The notes beneath the pieces were generated by a model. The model saw only the letters and a program-made list of their open reading frames with translations, searched no databases and was not told the DNA's origin. The translations under genes were made by a program, and so were the position numbers. From Verrucomicrobiota bacterium (GTDB taxonomy: Bacteria > Chlamydiota > Chlamydiia > Chlamydiales > Rhabdochlamydiaceae), in NCBI GenBank assembly GCA_018240065.1, contig JAFEGH010000010.1, positions 1 to 64,000 on the forward strand: DNA of 64,000 nucleotides. Direction: 5' to 3'. Of this stretch, positions 56,501-64,000 are shown in pieces (position 1 is the first letter of the stretch; each line of letters starts with the position of its first letter).

Positions 56501-59500
56501 ATCACCGCTCCCGCTTATTAGCCCTGAAAGCACTCCCGATCCTACATAATTAAAGATCAGGTGGCCGTTATCGATGACGTTTCCGGACGATGGAAGAGCA
56601 GGTGGATTCGCAATGACCAAAGTGCTCGTAGGCGTAATCGTCGTTCCACCAGTGTAATTGCTGTTTCCGGAAAGAGTGACAGTCCCTGCATTTTGGACTG
56701 TGACTGATCCGCTTCCTCCCATCTGGCCGGAAAAGCTTGCCGTCGTGTTGAAAATTAAATTGTTCGTGATAGAGACAGGGCTGGATGAGGAAAGGCCGCC
56801 AGCAGAATTGATCTGGACAGGTCCTCCGAAGACATTTGTAACTCCGGTATAAGAATTGGTTCCAGAAAGGAACAATGTTCCCGGGCCGTCATTCTCAATT
56901 CCATTAATGCTGCTGATATTGCCGGAGAGTTCGATCGAGCTCCCATTTGCAATATTGGCAGTCAGATTCCCTCCAGGGGAACCGATATTGCTGGTGAATT
57001 TCACCGCGCCAACGAGGAAATCTGTGAATAGGATCCCATTTAATGAATCGATCGTGATTGGATTGGCAATCGTTGCAGAACCAAAACCATTCAGAATTTC
57101 TAGTGTTCCCCCGTTGAAATTGAGCGGACCTGTTCCTAAATTCGTCGGAGCGGAAATTTGAACGTTACCCCCTGTCAGAGTTGTTCCTCCGCTATAGTCA
57201 TTGGTTGCATTTAATAGAGCAAGGGCTCCCGGACCGTTCATTGTTACCGAACCTGCTCCTGTGACCTTTCCTGATAAAGTGATTGTGCTGCCAATACCTC
57301 CTCTCGTTTGTGATTGAAAAACTGTCAAGGGACCGTTCAAGGTGGTCTGTCCGTTGATTGTCACGCTGCGGATCACTAGGCCAACTTGCTGATTCAGTAT
57401 CCCTCCAGAAGCAGTAACAACAGTAGGATTGCTGAGTGTCAAGCTGTTCACAGCTGTAAGAAGTTCTAAAGTGCCATTGTTTAAAGTGAGAACATTGGAA
57501 GCAGACACAGCGCCAAGGCTGCCGGGATTGCCAATTTTAAGGACTGCGTTGCCGCTTACCGTCGTCCCCATGTTATAGCTATTGGTTGCGTTATCAAGAA
57601 AAAGCGATCCCGCTCCAGTGTTTGGACTCGTGATAGTGAGAGGCCCCCCCGCTCCTGTGATCTGACCTGAAAGTGCCGCTCCCACACCAGCGTCCACAAC
57701 GATCGTTCCTGCCCCATTCAAAACAACAGATCTGGAAGAAGAAAAGGGGGTGGGGTTGCTCGTGATTTCCAATATGCCGCCGTTGAACTGCAAACTGGTC
57801 GCGCTGATTGGAGGGCTGGAACTTCCCTGGAAGCCGAGATTCGGATCGCTGGAAACCTGCACTGTTCCCGCGTCAAAAAACAGCGTTCCTGTAAAGGTAT
57901 TGTTTCCACCGAGCGTCAAAGTTCCTGAACCGGCCATGTGAAATTCTCCGCCGGTAGCAACATTCTGCAAATCGCTGTCAATATTCGTAAGAATTGGGAT
58001 CGTGCCCGTTTGCTTGAAGAAGATCTTGCTGCCGGACATTAAAAATAAATCAGGTCCGAGCGCCTTCCCGTTATTAGCGGGGCTATCCCCTGTCCCTCCC
58101 ATAGAAGTGTTGTTAAGGAAAAAAGAGCCAAAATTGGGGTCAAAAACGTTCAGTGTCCCCCCGTTTTGGACAAAGATAGCGCCTCCGAAACCTGCGCCGC
58201 CGCCGCCCATTTCCCCTAAAGAAGATCCTCCCCCAAATCCTGCATTGCCCACAGGGAATCCGCCGCCTACGCCGCCGCCAAAACCTCCGTTTCCTCCCCT
58301 ATTCGATCCACCGCCGCCGCCGCCGCCGCCAAACCCTGCATTTCCGCCGATGGCGCTAACGCCCGCACCGCCGCCGCCGCCAAACATACCGCCATTGCCG
58401 CCGGCACTTCCTGCAGTAAGCGCTGAACCTCCTCCTCCTCCGCCGCCGCCGAACATCCCTGTAGAATTCCCTCCCGGTCCTCCGGGAGCTGGAGTGCCGC
58501 TAAAAACATCACCAGATCCTCCTCCTCCTCCTCCTCCATTACCCGAACCGGCACCGCCAGCTCCACCCATTCCGCCGGAACCTGCGGTTGCCGGACCGCC
58601 TCCGCCTCCGCCTCCATTGCCCGAACCGGCACCGCCAACACCCCCAGGATTACCCGTCGTACCTCCCGCTCCGCCGCCAGGGCCTCCCCCGGCGCCCCCC
58701 AGTGACGTTGTTCCGGGCGATCCATTTGCAGCATTGGATGCCCCGCCTCCTCCCCCCCCAACATTGATTGCTAAGCTCGGAATTCCCCCGGCAAAAAACA
58801 AACTGCCGCCGCCGGCTCCTGGATAAACGTTCGCACCGCCATTCGTTGAGGTTCCCCCAGCGCCTGCATAACCGCCGCCGCCTCCGCCGCCAACATCTCC
58901 ACCTCCGCCGTTGCCCCCGTTCATGCCGCCGCCGCCTCCGCCGCCAGCCGCGCCAACACCGCCGGCTGCTCCATTGCCTCCCTTCGCCGTACATTGGACA
59001 AACGAGACGCCCTGGATCGTCACGTTAGCGCCGGTCCCGACAAATAATCCACCGCCCGCTCCGAGAGCGCCGCCGCCTCCGCCTCCAACATCTCCGCCTC
59101 CGCCGTTTCCTCCGACCGAAAATCCATTGATGATTGGCAGAGTGCCTTTAATTGTGAGCGTTGTAGCTGCGGGGTACACAAAAAACACCTGGTTTGCCCC
59201 AATGCCAGAAATGCCTACGGTATTGCCGTTTGTATCGATAGTGACGATGTTGGGGCCGATCGGATTCAAAGGGCTCACCAGATTGAGCCCTCCTGACAAA
59301 CCTGGCATGAATGTGATGGTACTGCCAGGCCCGCCTACTGTGTTGGCCTGATTGATGCAATCGCGGAGCGATCCGGGAACGACCGGCTCAGTAGCAGGAT
59401 TATAGTCCAATAAGCTTGTCACAGTGTAAGCTGTGCAATGGGCAGACGCGCTTGCAAAAACGGAGCAATAGAGAAGCGTCTTGAGATATTTGCCTCTGAC

Positions 59501-59524
59501 CGAACCTAATTTGCACAAATTCAT
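54518..59524 (-). CDS. Giant Gly-rich autotransporter adhesin, copy 1
   Basis: 1668 residues; GAGGA lies before the ATG. Residues 1 to ~30 are a signal peptide. Residues ~35-135 are beta-rich ('SLLDYNPATEPVVPGSLRDC'). Residues ~140-460 are a Gly-rich tract with runs of up to seven Gly, recalling PE_PGRS proteins. Residues ~520-1230 carry autotransporter-associated beta-strand repeats ('GSGTLTLGGNNTFTGTLFFD', 'SGTIKVSSNGNLGDPTGPLN'). The last ~280 residues are the autotransporter beta-barrel, ending in a terminal Phe (AELRKAF), the signal for barrel insertion. It is probably a surface adhesin. Confidence 0.9.
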   Translation of the reverse strand: MNLCKLGSVRGKYLKTLLYCSVFASASAHCTAYTVTSLLDYNPATEPVVPGSLRDCINQANTVGGPGSTITFMPGLSGGLNLVSPLNPIGPNIVTIDTNGNTVGISGIGANQVFFVYPAATTLTIKGTLPIINGFSVGGNGGGGDVGGGGGGALGAGGGLFVGTGANVTIQGVSFVQCTAKGGNGAAGGVGAAGGGGGGGMNGGNGGGGDVGGGGGGGYAGAGGTSTNGGANVYPGAGGGSLFFAGGIPSLAINVGGGGGGASNAANGSPGTTSLGGAGGGPGGGAGGTTGNPGGVGGAGSGNGGGGGGGPATAGSGGMGGAGGAGSGNGGGGGGGSGDVFSGTPAPGGPGGNSTGMFGGGGGGGGSALTAGSAGGNGGMFGGGGGAGVSAIGGNAGFGGGGGGGGSNRGGNGGFGGGVGGGFPVGNAGFGGGSSLGEMGGGGAGFGGAIFVQNGGTLNVFDPNFGSFFLNNTSMGGTGDSPANNGKALGPDLFLMSGSKIFFKQTGTIPILTNIDSDLQNVATGGEFHMAGSGTLTLGGNNTFTGTLFFDAGTVQVSSDPNLGFQGSSSPPISATSLQFNGGILEITSNPTPFSSSRSVVLNGAGTIVVDAGVGAALSGQITGAGGPLTITSPNTGAGSLFLDNATNSYNMGTTVSGNAVLKIGNPGSLGAVSASNVLTLNNGTLELLTAVNSLTLSNPTVVTASGGILNQQVGLVIRSVTINGQTTLNGPLTVFQSQTRGGIGSTITLSGKVTGAGSVTMNGPGALALLNATNDYSGGTTLTGGNVQISAPTNLGTGPLNFNGGTLEILNGFGSATIANPITIDSLNGILFTDFLVGAVKFTSNIGSPGGNLTANIANGSSIELSGNISSINGIENDGPGTLFLSGTNSYTGVTNVFGGPVQINSAGGLSSSSPVSITNNLIFNTTASFSGQMGGSGSVTVQNAGTVTLSGNSNYTGGTTITPTSTLVIANPPALPSSGNVIDNGHLIFNYVGSGVLSGLISGSGDLTMQGAGSLTLTNPNNSYSGGTNFNSGTIKVSSNGNLGDPTGPLNFNGGQLEIAGPVLSSRPVALGASGGTLIVDTGSFAVLSGGITGGGDLEIIGPGPLSIEGNGNNYTGQTLVLGSTLIVPSGSSITGSSSMNLLFSTALIDGTVAPTPMNVLFGSTLTGSGTVGMATVDGFIAPGDSGVGVLNGSTFILSPISTFQLQLNSATSDRIAASSAVTINGGVLQILPTSVVSPSVTSYTIITAPTVTENAPFTLMNPLTRYSFTVQYNATDVLLLLNQTPIPFHVLIPTGNAGAVAKCFDALVAIMPSDLSEVVQILDVQTPSQISHSLNQMQPANFNNIAFAQENVAERIRQIYTSHFFEQRTVSCDDAHRWRLWAAPFVERARQHGTSELPGYLERFSGFSVAADYRMEKHWMFTGGFSYAGAEMDVPGGRASADFKTYAGTLGAAWTGSSFFADALFSYLYSPIDAKRKMHFAVSNFALTAEVNRTARHDEDSNQVLGHLGGGYDFKIKAGSANTFNIYPFVNVDYIYIPQDGYTEHGAGSLDLKVHDKSYDLLRPEGGIGIGYNGCFKYVEALLDLSVSYIHEFRFLGEKTSSRFKPVDCSFTVTGLKPENNLISPAARLRLTSPVNGFSLMLGYHGEYGEHFILNAGEAELRKAF

Positions 59525-59552
59525 AAATCCTCAGATAAACCGTTCCCAGTCC

Positions 59553-61520
59553 TCAAAATGCTTTTCTTAATTCCGCTTCGCCGGCGTTCAGGATGAAGTG
59601 TTCGCCATATTCCCCATGGTAGCCCAGCATCAGCGAAAAGCCGTTCACAGGCGATGTCAACCGCAGCCGCGCAGCTGGGCTGATGAGATTGTTCTTAGGT
59701 TTTAGCCCCGTCACTGTGAACGTGCAGTCAGCGGGTTTAAAGCGCGAAGTGGTCTTCTCGCCTAAAAATCTGAACTCATGGATGTAGCTCACAGAAAGAT
59801 CGAGCAGCGCTTCGACGTATTTAAAACAGCCGTTGTAGCCGATCCCAAGCCCCCCTTCCGGTCTCAAGAGATCGTAGCTCTTGTCGTGGACCTTTAAATC
59901 CAAACTTCCCGCTCCATGCTCTGTATACCCATCCTGCGGAATGTAGATATAATCGACGTTCACAAACGGATAGATGTTGAATGTGTTGGCAGATCCGGCC
60001 TTGATCTTGAAATCGTAGCCTCCGCCCAAATGTCCCAGCACTTGGTTGGAATCCTCGTCATGTCTGGCTGTGCGATTCACCTCTGCAATCAGCGCAAAGT
60101 TGCTCACCGCAAAATGCATTTTGCGTTTTGCGTCAATCGGACTGTAGAGATAGGAAAAGAGCGCATCGGCAAAGAAGGAAGAGCCAGTCCATGCCGCGCC
60201 AAGCGTTCCCGCGTATGTTTTAAAGTCGGCGCTCGCCCTGCCGCTGGGCACGTCCATTTCAGCCCCAGCGTAGGAAAATCCGCCGGTGAACATCCAATGT
60301 TTCTCCATCCGATAATCGGCCGCTACAGAAAATCCGGAGAACCTCTCCAGATACCCTGGCAACTGGGATGTGCCATGCTGTCTCGCTCGTTCCACAAATG
60401 GTGCTGCCCAAAGGCGCCATCGGTGCGCATCGTCGCAAGAGACTGTTCTTTGCTCAAAGAAGTGGCTGGTATAGATTTGCCGGATTCTTTCCGCGACATT
60501 CTCTTGTGCAAAGGCGATGTTGTTGAAATTGGCCGGCTGCATCTGATTTAAGGAATGGGAAATCTGGCTTGGCGTCTGCACGTCGAGGATTTGGACTATC
60601 TCGGCAAGGTCGTGCGGCATGATTGCATTCAGCACATCGAAGCATTTAGCAACTGCTCCCGCGTTTCCTGTAGGGATGAGCACATGGAACGGAATGGGAG
60701 TTCCGTTCAATACAAGAAGCACATCGGTAGCATTGTATTGCACCAAAAAAGAATAGCGCGTCAAGGGGTTCATCAAAGTAAAGGGAGCATTTTCAGTAAC
60801 AGTTGGCGCGGTGATGATCGTATAAGACATTATCGAAGGAGAGACTACGCTGGTCGGCAAAATCTGCAGAACCCCTCCGTTTATCGTCGCCGCGCTGGAA
60901 GCTACAATCTTATCGGATGTCGTAGAATTCAACTGCAGCTGAAAAGTGGATGTAGGGTTGAGGATAAAGGTGCTGCCATTAATCATGCCCACTCCACTGT
61001 CACCTGGAGCGATGATCCCATCGACAGTCGCCGTTCCTACCGTGCCTGAGCCCGTCAATGTCGACCCCAAAAGGACATTCATCGGAGTGGGGGCGACCGT
61101 TCCTTCGATGAGGGCGGTTGCTGCGGTAAGCGTCATTGATGACGAGCCGGTGATGGAACTGCCGACCGGCACAATTAAGTTTCCTCCAATGACAAATGTT
61201 TGCCCGGTATAACTATTGCCGTTGCCCTCGATGATGAGCGATCCTGGACCGATGATCGTCATGTCTCCGCTGCCTGTAATCCCTCCGGACATAATTCCAA
61301 ATGTTCCTTTGTCTACGATCACAGTTCCCCCGGAAGCCCCCAAAGTGACGGGCCGAGACGAAAGAACAGGTCCTGCGATTTCCAGCTGTCCTCCGTTAAA
61401 GTTCAATGGGCCGCTTGGATTGCCAAGATTGCCATTGCTTGCGATCTTGATCGTCCCTGAATTGAAATTCGTTCCTCCGGAATAACTGTTGTTAGAATTA
61501 GTCAAATTAAGGGATCCCGC
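59553..61520 (-). repeat. Duplicated 3' half shared by the two autotransporter genes (copy 2)
   Basis: Counterpart of 54518-56500; see that entry. The pair are direct repeats about 5 kb apart, so recombination could delete or fuse the genes. Confidence 0.75.
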
Positions 61521-64000
61521 TCCACTCATGCTCAAGCTGCCCGTCCCTGATACCAGTCCAGAAAGCGTTCCGATGACAGGCCCTCCGTATTGAAAAACAA
61601 GGCTGCCGTTATCGACTACATTGCCAGCTGAGGGAAGAGCGGTAGGATTGTCTATTTGCAAGGTGCTCGTAGGCGTTATCGTCGTTCCTCCAGTGTAAGC
61701 GCTGGTTCCTGAAAATGTGACAACAGCTCCATTTTGGACTGTGACTGCTCCGCTTCCTCCCATCTGTCCGGAAAAGTTCGCTGTTGTGTTGAAAACTAAA
61801 TTATCCAGGATAAAGACATTGCTCGACGACGACAGTCCATTAAGTGAATTAATCTGGACAGGTCCTCCGAAGACATTTGTGGAGCCTGTATAAGAATTGT
61901 TTCCAGAAAGGATCAACAGGGAGGGGCCATCATTCTGAATTCCATTACTGCTGCTGATATTGCCGGAGAGCTCGATCGAACTGCCATTTGCAATATTGGT
62001 AATCAGATTTCCTCCGGGAGAACCGATGTTGCTGGTGAATTTCACCGCACCAACGCCCATATCTGTAAATATGACCCCATTTAACGCATCGATCGTGATT
62101 GGATTGGTGATCGTTGCAGAACCAAAACCATTGAGAATTTCAAGTGTTCCCCCATTGAAATTGAGCGGCCCTGTTCCTATATTCGCAGGAGCGGAAATTT
62201 GAACGTTACCGCCTGTCAGGGTTGTTCCCCCGCTGTAATCATTTGCTACATTTAATAGAGCAAGGGCACCCGGACCGTTCATCGCTATTGACCCTGTTCC
62301 TGTGACCTTTCCTGAGAAAGTGATCGTGCTGTCAGAGGCCGCGCTGCCAGAGGGTGTTTGAGAGATTGTGAGTGGGCCGTTCAAGGTGATCTGCCCGCTG
62401 AATGTGGGAGTGAGGAAGAATGGGCCGACTTCCTCAATCAGTCTACCTCCAAATGCGGTGACCGTGACAGGATTGCTGAATGTGGCGTTTCCAAATGCGG
62501 GAAGGAGTTCTAAAGTTCCATTGTTCAAAGTGAGAACATTGGATGCAGCCACAGCGCCGAGCTCGCCAGGATTGTCGATTTGAACGACCGCGTTGCCGCT
62601 GACTGTCGTCCCCATGTTATAACTGTTTAACGTGTTGCTGAGATACAGTGTTCCGGGCCCATTGACGGTGAGAAAACCTCCTGCGCCTGAAACAACGCCG
62701 GAAATCTGAGCCGTTACGCCCGTGTCCACATTTAGTTTTCCTCCCAAAGCGGTTAGCGTGACAGGATTGCTGAATGTCGAATTTCCAAAGGCTGGAAGAA
62801 ATTCTAAAGCGCCGCTATTTAAAGTTAGAACATTTGAGGGGGAGGCAGCGCCAAGATCTCCAGGATTGTCGATTTGAACGACCGCGTTGCCGCTGACTGT
62901 CGTCCCCATGTTATAACTATTTCCACTGTTGCTAAGATAAAGAGTTCCAGGTCCGGTGACGGTGAGAGAGCTTCCAGGTCCAGTAACAAATCCGGCAATC
63001 TGGGCCGTGATCCCCGTGTCGACCTTAATATTCTCGGCGCCACTCATCTGAACAGAGCGGAATCCATTCAGCGTTGTAGAGCCGATAAATTCAAGCAGGC
63101 CTCCGGTTAATTTAACCGGGTTAGTTGCAATCCCAAAATTTGTATCGCTTGAGACTTGAACGACCCCGTTCATGAGGGTCGTCGAACCCGAGTAAGTATT
63201 ATTGCCGCCGAGCGTTAAAGTTCCGCTGCCGCTCATGATAATCCCGCCGGTCGTTGTGCTGCCGCCTCCGACTCCGTTGTTTCCTGCAATCATCGTATTG
63301 ATTGTAAATGTCGACGACTGCTGAAAATGTAGAGTCCCGCTGGACATGAGGAAAATATCAGGGCCTAGCGCCTGTCCGGGAGATCCATTGCCCAATCCGC
63401 TGCCGCCTGGTGTAATTCCACCGCTACCTCCCGTAGATGTTCCGGAAGAGATCGACGCCTGAAACGGATCTTGAATTGTGAGAAGGGCTCCCTGTGAAAC
63501 AAATATTGTGCCGCCGAGAGCACCTCCTCCTCCGCCGCCGCCAATGCCAAATATTTCCGTGCCGCTGGCGCCATTGCCCCCGCCAAATGGGCTAACTCCA
63601 GATGTTAGACTATAATATCCTCCCCCGCCGCCGCCGCCAAAGCCTCCTCTGCCAACATTCCCTGGATCAGTAAATGTTTGGCCGGATGCGCCGCCGCCGC
63701 CTCCTCCAAAGCCCCCATTGCCCCCTTTTCCTCCGAATTTAGTCGACGCGTTAAAACCGCTGCCCGCACCGCCTCCTCCGCCGCCATAACTTCCGTTCCC
63801 CCCATTGCTGCCGCCAGGCGCTCCGGGGGACCCAATGCCGCCGCCTCCTCCTCCGCCACCAAACGCACCTGTGGACGATCCTCCGCTTCCACCAAGCCCT
63901 TGATAAGAGATACCTCCTCCGCCGCCGCCAAGCGCAGAAGTCCCTCCATTGCCTCCCGGTGTGCTGTTATTGGAGATTCCGCCGCCGCCGCCCCCGCCGC
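59553..64000 (-). CDS. Giant Gly-rich autotransporter adhesin, copy 2 (5' end cut)
   Basis: The frame is open from the stop at 59553 to the window edge, at least 1482 codons, so the start and signal peptide lie outside. The visible N-terminal ~200 residues are Gly-rich, then come beta-strand repeats such as 'GSGTLTLGGNNTYSGSTTLM' and the same C-terminal barrel ending in AELRKAF. An in-frame 'start' at 63395 is a Leu TTG within the Gly-rich domain, not a true start. The last ~500 residues are nearly identical to copy 1, but the Gly-rich parts differ. Twenty-eight bases separate the two genes. Confidence 0.9.
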   Translation of the reverse strand, partial: GGGGGGGISNNSTPGGNGGTSALGGGGGGISYQGLGGSGGSSTGAFGGGGGGGGIGSPGAPGGSNGGNGSYGGGGGGAGSGFNASTKFGGKGGNGGFGGGGGGASGQTFTDPGNVGRGGFGGGGGGGYYSLTSGVSPFGGGNGASGTEIFGIGGGGGGGALGGTIFVSQGALLTIQDPFQASISSGTSTGGSGGITPGGSGLGNGSPGQALGPDIFLMSSGTLHFQQSSTFTINTMIAGNNGVGGGSTTTGGIIMSGSGTLTLGGNNTYSGSTTLMNGVVQVSSDTNFGIATNPVKLTGGLLEFIGSTTLNGFRSVQMSGAENIKVDTGITAQIAGFVTGPGSSLTVTGPGTLYLSNSGNSYNMGTTVSGNAVVQIDNPGDLGAASPSNVLTLNSGALEFLPAFGNSTFSNPVTLTALGGKLNVDTGVTAQISGVVSGAGGFLTVNGPGTLYLSNTLNSYNMGTTVSGNAVVQIDNPGELGAVAASNVLTLNNGTLELLPAFGNATFSNPVTVTAFGGRLIEEVGPFFLTPTFSGQITLNGPLTISQTPSGSAASDSTITFSGKVTGTGSIAMNGPGALALLNVANDYSGGTTLTGGNVQISAPANIGTGPLNFNGGTLEILNGFGSATITNPITIDALNGVIFTDMGVGAVKFTSNIGSPGGNLITNIANGSSIELSGNISSSNGIQNDGPSLLILSGNNSYTGSTNVFGGPVQINSLNGLSSSSNVFILDNLVFNTTANFSGQMGGSGAVTVQNGAVVTFSGTSAYTGGTTITPTSTLQIDNPTALPSAGNVVDNGSLVFQYGGPVIGTLSGLVSGTGSLSMSGAGSLNLTNSNNSYSGGTNFNSGTIKIASNGNLGNPSGPLNFNGGQLEIAGPVLSSRPVTLGASGGTVIVDKGTFGIMSGGITGSGDMTIIGPGSLIIEGNGNSYTGQTFVIGGNLIVPVGSSITGSSSMTLTAATALIEGTVAPTPMNVLLGSTLTGSGTVGTATVDGIIAPGDSGVGMINGSTFILNPTSTFQLQLNSTTSDKIVASSAATINGGVLQILPTSVVSPSIMSYTIITAPTVTENAPFTLMNPLTRYSFLVQYNATDVLLVLNGTPIPFHVLIPTGNAGAVAKCFDVLNAIMPHDLAEIVQILDVQTPSQISHSLNQMQPANFNNIAFAQENVAERIRQIYTSHFFEQRTVSCDDAHRWRLWAAPFVERARQHGTSQLPGYLERFSGFSVAADYRMEKHWMFTGGFSYAGAEMDVPSGRASADFKTYAGTLGAAWTGSSFFADALFSYLYSPIDAKRKMHFAVSNFALIAEVNRTARHDEDSNQVLGHLGGGYDFKIKAGSANTFNIYPFVNVDYIYIPQDGYTEHGAGSLDLKVHDKSYDLLRPEGGLGIGYNGCFKYVEALLDLSVSYIHEFRFLGEKTTSRFKPADCTFTVTGLKPKNNLISPAARLRLTSPVNGFSLMLGYHGEYGEHFILNAGEAELRKAF

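Noticed and set aside
58002..58826. Plus-strand proline-rich ORF
   Set aside because: It is the complement of the Gly-rich domain of autotransporter copy 1 (GGN codons read as Pro antisense).
59553..63395. Autotransporter copy 2 as a complete 1280-residue protein
   Set aside because: The apparent start is a TTG Leu codon inside a continuous frame that runs upstream through Gly-rich sequence to the window edge; the true start lies outside.

Overview
The window looks like a chromosome segment from a chlamydia outside the Chlamydiaceae (an amoeba-associated or environmental member of the Chlamydiales). The evidence is gene content and order. rpsD, a TrhO/YceA rhodanese, nfo and mviN/murJ lie together. 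hemA is close to rluD and a KhpA KH protein. kdsA is followed by lptC-, lptA- and lptB-like genes. A LysM protein, pheT, a MORN lipoprotein and an Ogt methyltransferase follow each other, then a SET-domain protein of the chlamydial NUE type. From memory these match neighbourhoods in Chlamydia trachomatis. An asparaginyl-tRNA synthetase, a heptosyltransferase and large Gly-rich autotransporters argue against Chlamydiaceae. The genus cannot be fixed from this sequence; Waddlia-, Estrella- or Criblamydia-like organisms are guesses.

Layout. 1-16.4 kb is an accessory, surface-oriented region. It holds two collagen-like proteins built of Gly-Pro-Thr triplets, a secreted beta-propeller-like protein and an inverse-autotransporter barrel. 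It also holds seven glycosyltransferase-like proteins and one methyltransferase, every one of which starts with a signal peptide or signal anchor. 16.4-28.7 kb is a conserved core: LysM, pheT, MORN lipoprotein, ogt, SET protein, SNF2 helicase, TrhO and rpsD. 28.8-41.2 kb holds an unknown 517-residue protein, murJ, nfo-asnS, a HAD phosphatase, an alpha/beta hydrolase, a bactofilin-like membrane protein, hemA, recX, two small related proteins, rluD and khpA. 41.2-54.4 kb holds a large DHH-like protein, tRNA-Arg(UCU), the GspD secretin, an Ntn-hydrolase, dapB, the kdsA-lptC-lptA-lptB block, a heptosyltransferase and ndk. 54.5-64 kb is two tandem giant Gly-rich autotransporters; the second runs off the window. 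The first collagen gene is cut by the left window edge.

How it fits together. The kdsA/lpt/heptosyltransferase block makes and exports LPS. GspD would carry Sec-exported proteins through the outer membrane. The most unusual set is the exported-type glycosyltransferases sitting beside Thr-rich collagen-like proteins. I propose, as inference, that they glycosylate collagen-like surface fibres or host or inclusion glycans outside the bacterial cytosol.
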